A stretch of 64,000 nt of DNA from Norana najaformis. Its lineage: Eukaryota; Annelida; Clitellata; Crassiclitellata; Hormogastridae. The notes beneath the pieces were generated by a model. It worked only from the letters and a program-made list of their open reading frames with translations. It ran no database searches and had not been told where the DNA came from. This document shows, piece by piece, positions 9,906 to 22,030 of the stretch (position 1 is the first letter of the stretch; each line of letters opens with the position of its first letter). The position numbers and the translations under genes are program-made. The stretch is taken from NCBI GenBank assembly GCA_964023275.1, contig OZ029916.1:41569896-41633895 (forward strand). Direction: 5' to 3'.

Positions 9906-11484
9906 TCTCTATTCCAGTGGATGTGTGAGCCATGGTCGCGCAACCCATTAATTATCCGGGCTTCGACAGCTTGCTAAAATCGATCCCTATGATTAATCAC
10001 ACAGAAGCAGAGGGGTTGCCAGCACTGGAACATAGTGGAGGGCTTACGTGCCAGGAGCTCCGAAATGGAGAGCTTGCAGACAGCCAGACAATTAAGGGTT
10101 TTTTTATACCCTATATTCGGTTATACTCTTCACTGTTACCTTGTTTGCTAACCGCATTTTTACAGGGCGCTACCCGGTGACCTTTGACCTCTGACCTCTA
10201 CCGTCGACCCGTCAGCCGTCAAAAGTCTATTGTCCATGTAATCTCTCTTTATTGTCTGCCGTCATAAGTCTACCATCTGCCATCTGCCATTACCGCCTAC
10301 CATTTACCGTCTGCTGGCTGTCAATCGACCGTCAAATTGATTACCGGCAACCGCTTAGCACTTACCGCTTTAATACTTACCGCTGTCGTTTACCGTTAGC
10401 TATCAGTTGCTATTCTTAAGTTCATCAGTCACGTGAATGGATAATGTTGAGGAAGAGTATTTCTAAAACAGTGGGGCCTTTGGGAGGTTTTCAACAGACA
10501 CCATCCTAATAAATATTCAACAGGGTCATGATTTCTCTTCGCCGGGGTTTTAAGAGTGAAGGGGCGATGATGTATGTATGTATGTGTGTATGTATGTATG
10601 TGTTGTGTGTATGAAGGTGTGTATGTATGTATGTGTGTTTGTGTGCATGTGTATTTGTGTATGTAAGTATATGTGTATGTCAGTATGTATGCATATGTGT
10701 ATGTATGTTTGTGTATGTATGTAGATGTATGTATGTATGTGTATGTATTTATTGAAACACTTAATATAGCGCCTTTTTCGTTACTGTCAAAAGTATCTCA
10801 TATATACCTGTCTAACTGATCTAAAAGATGCGACTTTGTGTAGGTTGAGCGGAGTGTAGCGAAGAAGTGGACCTAAGCATGTACAACGAATGACTGTTCG
10901 AAGAAGAAGGGGGAACGATGGGTCCCCCCCTTTATTTCACTTAGATTTCCACCTCTCATATGGATCTTCTTCCACCCATCCTGTCCAGTTCATTCCCTCT
11001 CTTGACACACTTCCTTCTCATTAGAACAACGAACTGAAATGGGGCAGAATCCAAGCACATCAAAATTTAATGAAAGCATAAAGTCCATTCAGTGAACTGC
11101 ATGCGTCCACTTGGTCTCAAATGGCCGCTTCTCTCCCCTTTTACCCCTCCCTTCCCTTGTTCGGGGTCGTCCATAAAAGACGCCCGTAAAGAGAGGGAGG
11201 GAGGAGTTACATAAATGGGGAAAATGCTGACAAGGGGAGGGAATTTTGCCCAATGCGGACGTCGGGTTCTAAATTTGTTACGTACGGTTATTTCAGTAGA
11301 GCCTGTGACGAAAACACCGATATGAATCAGACAGCGGACAGTCTTTATTGCAATGGGTCTTAAGTAAGTTAAGTAGCCTTTATTAGCATCTGACAAGTGC
11401 ACATGCATTACATTGTACAGATCATTTACATACATATTTGACTAGATTATAATAAGAGTAAATATAATAGTCAGTCTTGCACGA
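9906..11484. other. No gene recognised; GTAT tract inside
   Basis: About 1.6 kb without a supportable gene. A GTATGTAT tetranucleotide tract occupies 10569-10750 and is followed by a TATAGCGCC tail box (10764-10772). Pyrimidine-rich CCGTCTACC units lie around 10190-10400. Confidence 0.6.
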
Positions 11485-11975
11485 TTAAATATAACTACAG
11501 ATACATCGATTCACAAAGCACTTTTTACAGTTTAGATTTGAGAATAGGTAACATGAAAGGGTGTCCTGTCTTGCGAAGCGAGGACTTGTCCTCATGTAGA
11601 GGTGGCAAGCCCCGATGAAGGCAGTGCCGGGAATCTGCGATTTCTGGAAGTGCTTCCAGTCTGCTCTAGCGATCAGCTAGCTATTCGGCAGATAATTCTT
11701 CCCACATATTTCCCATCTGCGAGCCTTTTTAAGAGCTGCATTAATGCGCGCAGCATCATGAGATGCAAGAAATCCAGCATAAGCCAAAAGTGCATAATTG
11801 ATACCTGAAATAATGATCGCTTGAAAATGACGTCCACTCTCGAGATACAGAGACCCTGTTTTCTTAACTGGCTGAGAACGATGTACCGCTGGTTAATGAG
11901 ACTAAGAATATAACTAACATCGTTCGAGAAAGAAAGGTTACTCTGTATAGGGATTCCAAACAGCCTGACACTTTC
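11485..11975 (-). pseudogene. Jockey/CR1-like LINE reverse transcriptase C-terminal fragment
   Basis: Minus strand translation gives RLFGIPIQSNLSFSNDVS, then VLSQLRKQGL, a frameshift, AIIISGINYALLAYAGFL, NAALKKARRW and, after one TAG, a tail ending FVNRC. The L-G-I-x-I/N-L-S-W, L-R-Q-L and Y-A-L-P-A-Y-A-G-F-L landmarks are those of the thumb region that follows the catalytic domain in animal LINEs. The frameshift near the AII block and the internal stop make it a pseudogene. The frame ends at a TAA at 11485-11487. Confidence 0.85.
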
Positions 11976-12419
11976 CAGCTGCTTTTTCTAGCAGGAAGGA
12001 ATTCAAGCCCCTTTGCTGGATGCAGCAATTTCAAAATATCCTACCCAGTAGCACACTTAGGGAAGCAAGATCAGCAGGATGTGGGTCGTAGTACTCAGTT
12101 GGAGTGCGAATGTCCGCAAAGGGGGTCGGGTGGAAAAATGCGGACAAGGGAAGGGAAGGGTCCTATATAATTCATTTCTTGCGGACGTCTTTTATGTACC
12201 GCCCTTGCTTCTTTTATTCTCTGGCTTCACGGTGCGCAGGGGCACCCCACTGCTTGTGGCCCACCCTCTGTCCATTTACGTGTAGACTCTTTTCCCAATC
12301 TCGTTCCTTCTCCACACTCCATCGGAATAAGGGGTATTGACTCAAACATAGGGTATACTTTTTCCATTACTCCCTCTGCTCGCCCATTCCACTGGCTCCA
12401 TCAGTTCCATCTACCGCTT

Positions 12420-12905
12420 CCTCACTTTCCTCTCCTTCTTCTCTTCCTCCTCTTTTTCTTCCTTATACTATTTGTTTTGCTCTTCATCTTCCCTCTTCTA
12501 TTCATCATCACCTTCCTCCTTTTCTTTCTTCTTCCTCTGCCTCTTTCTATTGCTTACCAATCATCGCTTATTCCTCTTCCTCTCCCACGAACTCTGTATC
12601 TTCTTCGTCCTCTTCTCTCTCTTCCTATTTCTCTTCTTCTTCTACCTCTTTCTTCATCTTTTCTTCCTCCTTCTCTTACTCTATATTTTCTTCATCCTTG
12701 TCTTCATCCTCCTAGTCCTCTTCTTCCTGTACTTTCTCTTCTTCTTCCTCTTCTCCTAGTCCTTCCTCCTCCTCCTGATATCCATCCTGCAATCCTTCTA
12801 TTCTTTTTCTCTTTCTCTTATTCATCTCTTCCTCCACCCTTATTATCCCTCTTCCTCCTAGCTCCTTCTGCTCTTCCTCGCAGTCCCGTCCTCCCGTTGC
12901 CATTC
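12420..12905. repeat. CTT/CCT pyrimidine tract
   Basis: Nearly 500 bp of TCTTCC and CCTCCT units on plus. The long Phe/Leu/Ser and Pro/Leu frames are composition artefacts. Confidence 0.85.
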
Positions 12906-13155
12906 GCCTGTGGCTGTCACTCTGCGAAATCTTGCGACGAAGAAGTGTCACTAATCAGGTTTTAAGTCGCTTGACGAAGAACAGAATAAAAAGAGAATAA
13001 TTATTATCCTCACTTTGCTACAGGAAAATCCGACCAACGATTTCCATGACTACTAAGTTCACTTCTTGTAAAGACCCTAGACAAATTGTTTGCGCACAAG
13101 TGTCTGACATAAAGCAGTGTAATTTGGTACTAGCATAAGCTGGTACGTAAACGGT

Positions 13156-13310
13156 AATCGTAATCGTAATCCCAAGATTTCTACAGCGCCCAACGAAAGC
13201 CGCGCCGCGGGGAACAGCTTATTCACAGGCGCTCAGTCAAAACAAAATCGATAGGCAAAAGGGTTCGGTTCCGGGTCAAGATCCAAGACTAAGTCCTGTC
13301 TCGTGTCCAG
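13156..13310 (-). mobile_element. LINE family L 3' end
   Basis: Plus strand begins CGTAATCGTAATCCC, then AGATTTCTACAGCGCCCAAC, CAGCTTATTCACAGGCGCTC and AAATCGATAGGCAAAAGG. This is the reverse complement of the 3' UTR after the ORF at 40497-41381. 5'-truncated. Confidence 0.8.
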
Positions 13311-13818
13311 GACTTTGGGACTCGTCCATTGCCGGCTCAAGGGCCTTAAGAAAAGGAAAAATACGCACCTCCCCTTCGTTTCACTTGTGGGATAGGGGAT
13401 ACTTTAGTTTTTAAGCTCACAATTTCTACGACAATCTCTCCTTAGTCTGAACGATTTGTCTGTCTATCCGTTCGTCGGTCCGTTTGATTTGTCTTCAAAC
13501 TTTGCGATGATCTGTGACGGAACACAATTTTTCGCTACATATCATCATCATTTCATTTAATTTCATTTATTGCTCCACACAAAAAAACAACAGCATAAAA
13601 CATATTGCATGAAAATTCATGTTGGATACAACAGGCAGACCCAGAAAGAACCATATTCCGCTTATTTGGGACATATGAGCTTTTTATTACGACCTAAGAG
13701 AGAAAAAACACAACAGTGCTGCAGAAAAGAACTGCTTTGAATCTCCAGCACAAACGACGACAAAGTTCTTAAAACAAAATTCGAAATAGACAGGTAGACG
13801 TGTAGATATAACAGAAGA

Positions 13819-14007
<189 letters not shown>

Positions 14008-14129
14008 TGGGTGCACAACCAAACAGCCTATCGACCAGGCAGGTAGACTTGTGATGTTCGTTGCAAAGCATTTTGGGAACTTAATCGATGTTGGCGTTTT
14101 TCGGGCAACGAAGATCGCCCTGCTTTCCA

Positions 14130-14530
14130 TTTGTCCGTCCTTCTATCATTACATCCTTCATTGCTTCTGTCTCTCCCTCCTTTCATCAATCCGTCCATCT
14201 GTCAATCAATTCGTATTTCCGTCCTTCCATACGTCTAGCCGTCCTTTCATCCATTCATCAATGCATCCGTCCTTCCAACCATCCGTCCATCCGTCAATCC
14301 ATCCATCCTTCCTTCCATCCAGCTTTCCTTTTATCCTTACATCCATACTTTTATCTGTCAATCCATCCATCCCTCCTTCCTTCCAGTCTTTCTTTTATCC
14401 ATACATCCATACTTTTATCAGTCAATCCATCCATCCTTCCTTCCTTCCAGCCTTCCTTTCATCCATACATCCATACTTTTATCTGTCAATTCATTCATGC
14501 TCCGTCCATACATCCATGCGTCTAACTTTG
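14130..14530. repeat. ATCC-rich tract with a local tandem duplication
   Basis: Imperfect CATC and ATCC units. A block of about 70 bp containing ATCCATACATCCATACTTTT recurs three times (around 14335, 14398 and 14460). No gene. Confidence 0.8.
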
Positions 14531-14659
14531 AATCCATCTGTTTTCCCATCCATACAGCTACCAGTCGATGTCTAGCGATATTTTTCTAATCGTTGGATCC
14601 TCATTGGACGTGAGTTGGTTAACAAAGACCATCGATGCAGTCGATCTAATGGCCTCTCT

Positions 14660-15195
14660 TCTAATCCCATACCTCTTCTTCCTCAGCCTCCTCCTACTCC
14701 ATCTCCCTGCCATCCGCCTTCTTCTTCTTTTCTTTCTCCTCTTCAGCCTCTTGTTACTTCTCCCCTCCTCTGGTTCCTCCTCCTATTCCATTTCCGCCTC
14801 TTCCTCCTCCTAGTCATGATCCTCCTCCTCTTCCTCCTCTTCCTCTTCCTCCTCCACCTCCTCCTCTTGTCATTCTTTTATGCATATGTACATATCTGAA
14901 CATCTATTTACGTAGCGTCTTTAAAACCTCTCGAAATCTCATATTCTCGCTCCTCTTATTCTTGTCACTCCTCCTCCAGCTTTTCCTTCTATTCTTCGTT
15001 CCTTCATTCTCCTCGTCCCACTCTTATCAATACTTATCCTCTTCAAATTCTTTATCTTCCTAAAGTTCTTATTCCTCTTAATCCACTTTCCTTCCTTCCT
15101 TACTTCCTCCTCCTTCCTTTCTCATCCTGTTTCTACTCCTCCTGTTCCTCTTTTCTTCCTCCTCCTAATCCTCTTGTTCATCCTAATCCTCCAAC
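14660..15195. repeat. CTCCT/CTTCC pyrimidine tract
   Basis: Long polypyrimidine strand with CCTCCTC and CTTCTTC units, broken near 14885-14925 by an ordinary segment that includes TACGTAGCGTCTTTAAAAC, a decayed retroelement tail box. Confidence 0.8.
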
Positions 15196-15394
15196 AGAAT
15201 ACGCCTAAAAGCTCTGTTGTTTTCGCTCGACGGTCTCACAGAGCGCCTCTGCCTCAGAATGGCATTACGGTAATATCTCAACCGGCATGGCTAAACAGCC
15301 GAGGCGATTGCGAGAGCCTCCATGCTTAGCATGCTAGTTCATATAGCGCCTTTTGATAATCTAGGTTCCTCATAACATGGACACACACGGAGTT

Positions 15395-15475
15395 GTCTTA
15401 GCAATGCCACACTGCTAATGCTTTCGACTCGGTGTCCGGGGTTCGAATCCCGCTGCGACGCGATAGATCGTTGTC
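15395..15475 (+). mobile_element. tRNA-like SINE head
   Basis: An A-box-like TTAGCAATGCCACACTGC, a spacer of about 30 bp and a perfect-looking B box GGTTCGAATCCCGC. There is no paired acceptor stem or discriminator, so this is a tRNA-derived SINE promoter, not a tRNA gene. Confidence 0.55.
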
Positions 15476-15764
15476 AAGTGTTGAAGGTCACAAGGAAAGG
15501 TTGTATCGTTGTTGGATTGTCGTTGTATTTATGACCTAAGTGGCCTAGAGGAGAGGCGGACATCTGGTCATTTAGGCGGAAAAAACGACTTATAGTGGTT
15601 TTTGTGCTATAGTTAAGGCAGAACGTTTGCTGTCTTCGGTCTGTAGGGTGGTGCTGGGTTTACAGCGTATGGGGCATTTCGTTTTACTTGGTCCGGAGAC
15701 CCATTTTGCTGACTGCAGTTACTGAGACACGGAGGTTTGGTTTTGTATATGGCTGTACCCATCG

Positions 15765-15895
15765 TTTTCTTCTTTTTCTTCTTCTTCTTCTTCTTCTTCT
15801 TCTTATTTTTCTTCTTCTTCTTCTTTTTCTTCTTCTTCTACTTCTTCTTCTTTTCTTCTTCTTATTATTTATTTATTTATTTATTTATTATTATT
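15765..15895. repeat. CTT then ATTT microsatellites
   Basis: (TTC)n with interruptions, passing into a short (ATTT)n. Confidence 0.9.
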
Positions 15896-15937
15896 TTGCA
15901 AAAATTATACCTAGGAAGTAGAAGAAGAACACACCCT

Positions 15938-16205
15938 TAAGTTAGCCCGTGAGGCAGCCATGTGCATGAAGTGTTAGCGACTTCATTTTTCTTAGCCTCG
16001 GCGTATGAGGGCGGATAGTCAGCTCTCCCCATCGCCATCTGACCTTCCCGCCGTAAGTGTGCGGTCTATGTACTCCTTTTTGCAGAGTCCTAGAGGGCGC
16101 AAGTGGAGTCGAAATCTGGAAACAAATTTCTACCCTGGCAGGGATTTGTACACCCGCTCTTAGGCTTGACAATCCAGCACTAGACCACTAAACTATCGCG
16201 CACCC
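15938..16205 (-). mobile_element. SINE family E, near full length
   Basis: Minus strand head GGTGCGCGATAGTTTAGTGG, B-box-like TACAAATCCCTGCC, then a body with blocks shared with 48180-48430: GAAGGTCAGATGGCGATGGG against the corresponding AGATCAGGCGATGAGG region, and a CTCAT-GC-GAGG block. Head-only copies occur at 43063-43142 and 59030-59135. Confidence 0.7.
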
Positions 16206-16559
16206 GCATAGGATATAAACGCAGTTTAAATAAATATATTTATAACTTCCCTATGCTTTCAATGTGGCAATGTATACATGAATTTATATGGATATAAGTA
16301 GGACTATAACGTGATGTTTTGCGGGAACTCAACGTATGGCGGGTGAAAGCGGAGCCCGTGGAGCTCGGCGTCCGTTGACATGTCCGGTGAATAGATTCAA
16401 CTTAGGAACCTCCGTCCGTCGCAGATAAAATTCCATTTGGACGGACAGCAATCTAACGTCTCGCCAGGTTTGCATTCGCTCGAGGCAACAGGGTGTCTCA
16501 CTCCCAACCCCGCACACACAATCAATCATACAATCAATCAGACAGTTAGCATGTGGATC

Positions 16560-16765
16560 AGTGAGCGATTGAGCGAGTGAGTGAGTGAGTGAGCGAGTGA
16601 GGGAGTGAGTGAGTGTGTGAGTCGGTCAGTCAGTCAGTCAGTCACTGGCTCACTCAATCACTGACTCACTCAATCACTCATTCAATCCCTTGATCACTAG
16701 TTCACTCACTCACTCTGTCGTTCACGAATTCAATCACTCACACACGCTCGCTCACGCACTCACTC
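16560..16765. repeat. GAGT and CACT tetranucleotide tracts
   Basis: GAGTGAGT/GAGCGAGT on the left passes through CAGTCAGT into CACTCACT, making a weak inverted repeat. A similar pair occurs at 18270-18500. Confidence 0.8.
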
Positions 16766-16782
16766 ATTCTGTATATGTATGT

Positions 16783-16850
16783 GTGTAAGTAAGTAGTGCA
16801 TTTGTTAACACGCCATTTGTCCATCGGCTGAGCGAGGATTCTTAGACGTG
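16783..16850 (-). mobile_element. SINE family D 3' fragment
   Basis: GTAAGTAAGTAGTGCATTTG, TTAACACGCCATTTGTCCAT and CGGCTGAGCGAGGA: the reverse complement of the family D 3' body, with its CTTA tail on the left. Confidence 0.65.
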
Positions 16851-17154
16851 GACAAACACACAAACAGTGAAATACATAACACAGCAAACACATGAAGAAA
16901 CATGCACAGATACAAAAGCAGATATACAGAATGACAGTCAACCACAAAGACAGACGTACAGACTGGCACATAAACATAAAGGCAGAGGCATGATTTTCGT
17001 ACTGGTAAATTCGCTCTGGAGTTGACCGAGTCTCCGCAGTTTGTTTCCACATAATAAATTCTTACTACAGTATTTGCTCTGAAGCATCGGTTCCTGAATT
17101 TCGTGTTGTACGTATGAATGTATGTTTGCATCTATGATTGTATTGCAATTTTAA

Positions 17155-17225
17155 TTCCAGGCGTAAATTTGTATAGCGCCACTTCAAGATAATCTCATCA
17201 GAGGCGCTCCACAACCGGACAACAG
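17155..17225 (-). repeat. Family M retroelement tail
   Basis: TTGTATAGCGCCACTTCAAG, ATAATCTCATCAGAGGCGCT: the reverse complement of 24366-24440, which ends in an AATTAC hexamer tail. Confidence 0.65.
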
Positions 17226-17364
17226 GGAACCACGCTCGAACAGAATAGTTTTCTTTTACAAACAAGAGGCAAAGAAAGGTCAAGGAGTTCAAGATGCAGG
17301 TTGCTAGGCAACTTTTTCCAGACGGCTGGACTGACCACTTGAATGCAAGTTCGTATGTATATCA

Positions 17365-17545
17365 TACGTATGTATGCATGTATGTACTTATATGTATGTA
17401 TGCATGTATGTACTTATATGTATGTATGCATGTATGTACTTATATGTATGTATGCATGTATGTACTTATATGTATGTATGCATGTATGTACTTATATGTA
17501 TGTATGCATGTGTGTACTTATATGTATGTATGCATTGTGTATCGT
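17365..17545. repeat. 26-bp minisatellite built from TATG/CATG
   Basis: About seven near-identical copies of a 26-bp unit containing ACTTATATGTATGTATGCAT. Both plus frames read Cys/Tyr/Met/Val repeats and are not genes. Confidence 0.9.
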
Positions 17546-17711
17546 AAGAAGGTATTTATCTGTATTTCAGTGTCATATGTATTTGGTTGCAGATATTTTC
17601 GCTGTTTTGCACAAGGTCATCTGGTTGTTTCTCGGTCTCGTACTTCGACAATGAAACATGGAAGTTATCCTGAGGTTCAGTCCCTCGTGTTGGAACAGAA
17701 AACTGTTATTT

Positions 17712-17860
17712 CTCAGCCTTCTTCCTCCTCCTCCTCCTCCTCCTTCTCCTTCATCCTCATTTCCATCTTCCTCCTTCTTCCTCCTCCTCTTTCTCTCCTC
17801 CATTTTCCTTCTTTTCTCCATCCTCCTTTCTCTTCTTCCTCCTTCCTCCTTTCAGAGGCG
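17712..17860. repeat. CTT/CCT pyrimidine tract
   Basis: TCCTCC and CTTCTT units. Confidence 0.85.
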
Positions 17861-18269
17861 TAATGAAGGGTATGGAGGGGGACAAATTGAAGTAGCAAAA
17901 TTGGAATTAGACCTTTTAATTTCCAAATTCAGCTTAGACTGGACATGGGGTGTAGGTTTTGTGCCTTTCCCTATGGCGAAGAAGACCCTATAGCTATGCC
18001 ACTGGCAGTTCTTCCTTCCTCATCCCTCTATTCTTTCCTCCTTTCTCCTTCTTTCTTCCATCCATCATCTCCTGCCTTTGGTAGTAGGTCGTTGTACTCT
18101 GCGTCCAGTGCATCGGTCGACGCCCTTTCGTGAGCATAGATTCATCACGCGCCCAAGTTAATGCGCCATCCCAATGCTCTCCATCTTTCTTCAAATGGTA
18201 GCTGCTCGGTCATTGGACCTTTCTTCCTGCCAGTCATTTCGGGGGTTGAGAAGCTAACAATGCACGTTC

Positions 18270-18500
18270 GTTCATTGAGTGAGTGAATGAGCGAGTGAGT
18301 GAGTGAGCGAGTGAGAGTGAGTGAGTGTGAGTGAGTTAATTTATACGTTCATTTATTCATCCATTTGACTCGTTTAAGAAATTAATTAATTAATTCATTC
18401 ATTCGTTGGTCTATCCATTGGTGACTGAATTAACACTCACTCACTCACCCACCCACCCAAACCACCCACCCACTCACTCACTCACTCAAACACACACTCG
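18270..18500. repeat. GAGT, ATTC and CACT/CACC tetranucleotide tracts
   Basis: GAGTGAGTGA at left, ATTAATTAATTC in the middle, CACTCACTCACCCACCCA at right. Arms are partly complementary. Confidence 0.8.
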
Positions 18501-18540
18501 CTTAATAGTTACTCTGTTTCCTTCCTTTTTGGTCTCTTGA

Positions 18541-18690
18541 CGATCGAACCTTGTTTATCACACGGTATCTCTGCATGAACAATCTCTCTGACTTGATGCA
18601 GCACTTGTGAATACCCTGGTGTCCCTGAGCTTAGCGTTTAATTGGCGCTTTAGAAATTGTCTAGTTTACGATTACGATACTCCGAGGCAG
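18541..18690 (+). mobile_element. LINE-L-related 3' tail
   Basis: CTTGATGCAGCACTTGTGAATA, CTTAGCGTTTAATTGGCGCT, TTAGAAATTGTCTAGTTTAC, GATTACGATAC. The same block order is seen at 39541-39690 and, more distantly, in the 3' UTR of the LINE at 40497-41540. Confidence 0.65.
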
Positions 18691-19110
18691 TAGCGGAGCG
18701 TGCCGTTAGCTTCTAATATCGCATCTCCATTAAAATCCTGGAAGAAACTGCTTCATAATTTAGCATCGCTCGGGTTGTCTTATTAACTCTATTGATGTGA
18801 GGTCAGACTGCTGGAAACATCATTCCAGGGGATGTTTTGCCAAACTCCATTTCAGAGGTGATTCCGTTCAAAATGAAGTGGTGCTTATCCCAGACACACA
18901 TCAAGGGGCGATAAAATTAGAAAACACTCGCTTCTCCAGAGTAGTTTTTTCAACAGCAGACATTAGGTGCATGTATTTATCATGAGCTTTATTTCTCATA
19001 GACACAAACTGTTGGTAATAAAATCGCTGCAGTGATCCATAACCAGACATTATATGGTGGTGTCTTTAAGGTATTACTCAAAATTGTCTGACAGCAGATG
19101 GCATTGTCAT
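18691..19110. other. No gene recognised
   Basis: Ordinary-composition sequence. The 62-codon open frame within it has no recognisable family and no convincing splice or start context. Confidence 0.5.
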
Positions 19111-19114
19111 CGTC

Positions 19115-19130
19115 ATCGTCGTCGTCATCG

Positions 19131-19192
<62 letters not shown>

Positions 19193-19209
19193 AATATTAT
19201 TATTATAAA

Positions 19210-19272
<63 letters not shown>

Positions 19273-19275
19273 AGC
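19115..19275. repeat. ATT trinucleotide microsatellite
   Basis: GTCATC units lead into about 45 ATT units interrupted by two ATTATAAAT blocks. Confidence 0.95.
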
Positions 19276-19399
19276 TGTTCTGGATCGATAAGAGACTGCC
19301 AGTGTCGATTACTGTAGCGTCCCAGGTTAAGCACTTACCCCTCCCAAGGAATGAGGTTTGCTCCATCAGGTCGTCGGCCGTCAGACCTAACTAATCCTG

Positions 19400-19424
19400 C
19401 ATTATTATTATTATTATTATTATT

Positions 19425-19476
<52 letters not shown>
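19400..19476. repeat. ATT/ATC trinucleotide microsatellite
   Basis: Eight ATT units followed by about 16 ATC units, directly left of a LINE fragment. Confidence 0.95.
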
Positions 19477-19486
19477 ATAGCTTTCC

Positions 19487-19790
19487 ACTCTCTGGAGCGT
19501 TGCCATTTCCACAATTCTCTGCCAACCGTCACGGTGTGAGTTCGACTCCAGGCTGCATGCAACCCAAAGTTCAGTGGCTGAAGATCCTCCTCGACCATCC
19601 GGTTCCATGTGTTTCTTCCAGGTCCTAGGAGGACCTAGAAGCAAGGTGAGCCCTAGCAGCTTCCTGTCTGTCGTCGCTATGTGGTAAATGCCCAAACATC
19701 CGGAGCTGTCGTGTCTCAACCATCTCCGAGTTGGGCGACTGTTTTGTGCGCCTGTATATTTCTGCGTTGGTTATATGCGCAGTAAACGGA
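19487..19790 (-). pseudogene. LINE C-terminal fragment (frameshifted)
   Basis: Minus strand, spread over shifting frames: RITNAEIYRRTKQ, then RQLRMFGHLPHSDDRQEA, a stop, then RTWKKHMEPDG, EEDLQPLNF and RDGWQRIVEMATLQ. This is the usual order R-L-x-x-F-G-H-V-x-R, R-x-x-W-x-x-x-V-x-x-D-L, R-x-x-W-R-x-I-V at the end of many animal LINEs. Broken and non-functional. Confidence 0.8.
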
Positions 19791-20484
19791 ATTTGCAATT
19801 CAGTGGAATTGAATGACCTTTGAAATCAGACATTTCAAGTCATGTCTGCAAGTGTATAAAACGCACAACGGTGTGTGTTTGTGTTTGCGCGCGCGCGCGC
19901 GCGAAAGCATGTCTAGAAGACGATATACATATACATACATGGAAATTGTTGTGCCTATACACTTGTGCATATATAGTAGTCTAAGTGCACATTTATATAG
20001 CGCCTCCTCAAAACCTTCTCAGATGCTATACATATAGGCCTCTATATGTATATATATATATATATATTATCGAATTTACCATGCATTCATAAACCTTAGT
20101 CTTAAAAGATCAGGGATCACTATAGTCAGAGCTCAACTGAAGAATAATTTTGCTGGCAACAATAAAGCCCGTGGTCCATGCAAACACCCATAATATGGTA
20201 TTTAAAATGCAGCAAGCACTTCTGTAATTTGACAAATGCCCTTTTACAGTTATAGCTCAGAGCAGGGTGTCTAAAAATGTCATTATTATCATAACAACAG
20301 CTTAGTTGTACATCCACACGAAGCACACCACTTTATTCTAGTATTAAGTTTTATTCAATCAACAGGCCATTGGTTCTAACTCCGTTAACTCCGCCATTGC
20401 CTTTAGTCGAGTGGTGCCAGTCCCAACCCTGGATAAAGGAGGAGGGCGACGTCAACGGCCTTGGATGCCATAAGATGTGGCTAA

Positions 20485-20597
20485 ACATTGGAACTACTAC
20501 TACTACTACCACTACCACTACTACTACCACCACTACCACTACTACTACTACTACTACTACCACTACTACGACTACCACTACTACTACTACTACTAGA
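20485..20597. repeat. ACT trinucleotide microsatellite
   Basis: About 37 ACT/ACC units. Gives poly-Thr on plus and poly-Val on minus, which are artefacts. A block with GAGTGGTGCCAG and GATAAAGGAGGAGGGCGACG on the left is repeated on the right of the array (20620-20660). Confidence 0.9.
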
Positions 20598-21069
20598 TGA
20601 ACTCTAACCACGGCCACTGCCGCTTTCGGGTGGTACCGACTGGATAAAAAAGGAGGGCGACGATAATCATCTTCGTTACGACACAGGTCGTTAAGCAAGA
20701 ACTCCCTACCTACCATATAAGCTCTATAAGTTAAACGAGATGTCGTGAAAGACTGGATACAGTCTACAGATAATTTTCTTAAGTATAGAATTCGATCCAG
20801 AACACTGAGGTAATAACGACGCCTATGAGTGGTATTCATATGATGTCGTTTAACACATCAAATATTCTATTACAGGTCGTATTTCTTATAGCTTAGGTTA
20901 CAACGTATGCCATGCGTATAATTGTTTCGGTAATGAAGACAATTATGTTCGATATGAAGTTGTCGTTAAATAAACGATAAAATACTGAAAATTTACTCCT
21001 CTTACTTCGGCCGAAACATTTAGGAGTCGTAAGTTTTGCTAAACTTGAACGAATTTGTAGACCAATTCT

Positions 21070-21205
21070 CTATCACCTGTAGGCCTATTGTCTATAATGT
21101 ATAGTCTTATCAGCTGTAGGCCTATTGTCCATAATATGTAGTCTTATAATCTGTAGGCCTATTTTCCATAATATGTAGTCTTATAACCTGTAGTACTATA
21201 TAGTC
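21070..21205. repeat. CTGTAGGCCTAT minisatellite, short locus
   Basis: Four imperfect units of about 38 bp, each with CTGTAGGCCTATT and ATAATATGTAGTCTTAT. Related to the larger array at 25750-26210. Confidence 0.85.
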
Positions 21206-21234
21206 ATGTTACAGAAAAAAGACAGTATGATGGC

Positions 21235-21320
21235 ATGATGACCGAGGGGCTAACGCGTCGACTCTTCACCTCTGCGACGTGAGTTCTAATACCAGGCTCA
21301 TCATGGGTTCAAATCTTCGC
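21235..21320 (+). mobile_element. tRNA-like SINE head
   Basis: ATGACCGAGGGGCTAACGCG resembles an A box region and GTGAGTTCTAATACC is a degenerate B box; a second GGGTTCAAATCTTC lies 18 bp further on. Weak. Confidence 0.4.
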
Positions 21321-21481
21321 CAGAGGAGAAAGATATTTCAAGATTTTTTGCACTCTGATGCGACTTATCAAATTGGGCTTTAAAATGAGTCGATCGAATT
21401 TGCATTGTCGGTGAGCAGATCAGACGGCGAGCCAGAAGGCTGACAACCACTACTATGATTCATGCCATGATATGCAGTCGC

Positions 21482-22030
21482 ACTGTTTGCTGCAACTCTG
21501 TACTTGCTGGTTTGCCTAAGTATCGACTGCCTTCCCTTCAATCAGTACTAAATTCTGCCGCCATGCAGGTTAATATCACGTCTTCCTCGTTTCTCTCATA
21601 TCTCTGATTACATCATTCAGCAACTTCATTGGCTCCCTATCCATTCTCGTATTCAGTTTAAACTATTATCACTGATAATAAGAGCTCGCATGGGCCAGGC
21701 TCCAAAATATCTATGTGATCTTATCCGGCCTCCACACTCTAGTACCTCATCCCGCCCTTTACGTTCTTTAGATCGTATAGATCTATTTGTTCCTTGTGTT
21801 AAGTCCTCCCTTGCTCAGCAGAGGGCTTTTGCTGTTGTTGGCCCATCTTTATGGAATGAACTTCCGCAATCGCCTCATGCTAGGGTCACTGTTGTTAATA
21901 GAGCTCAGTCAGCTCGTTGTTTAAAGACGTTCTTATTTCCCAGGGGCTCTCACACTGGAAGCGCCTCTGAGTAGTTTGTTCTGTAAGAAGCGCTATATAA
22001 GTTGTCAAATACAATACAATACAATACAAC
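21482..22030 (+). pseudogene. CR1/L2-like LINE C-terminal end with AATAC tail
   Basis: Translation: NSVLAGLPKYRLPSLQSVLN, a frameshift near 21560, then HWLPIHSRIQFKLLSLI, RARMGQAPKYLCDLI, AFAVVGPSLWNELP and LKTFLF, ending at a stop at 21974. These are the D-Y-C-N-S-L-L-x-G, L-H-W-L-P, A-P-x-Y-L-x-D-L and F-S-V-A-A-P-x-L-W-N-x-L-P landmarks of CR1/L2/Rex-type LINEs. The short 3' UTR ends AAGCGCTATATAAGTTG and an AATAC pentamer tail at 22010-22028. Confidence 0.9.

Noticed and set aside
11067-11435. 122-codon minus frame
   Set aside because: Lies in the 3' flank of the LINE fragment at 11485-11975 and has no recognisable domain.
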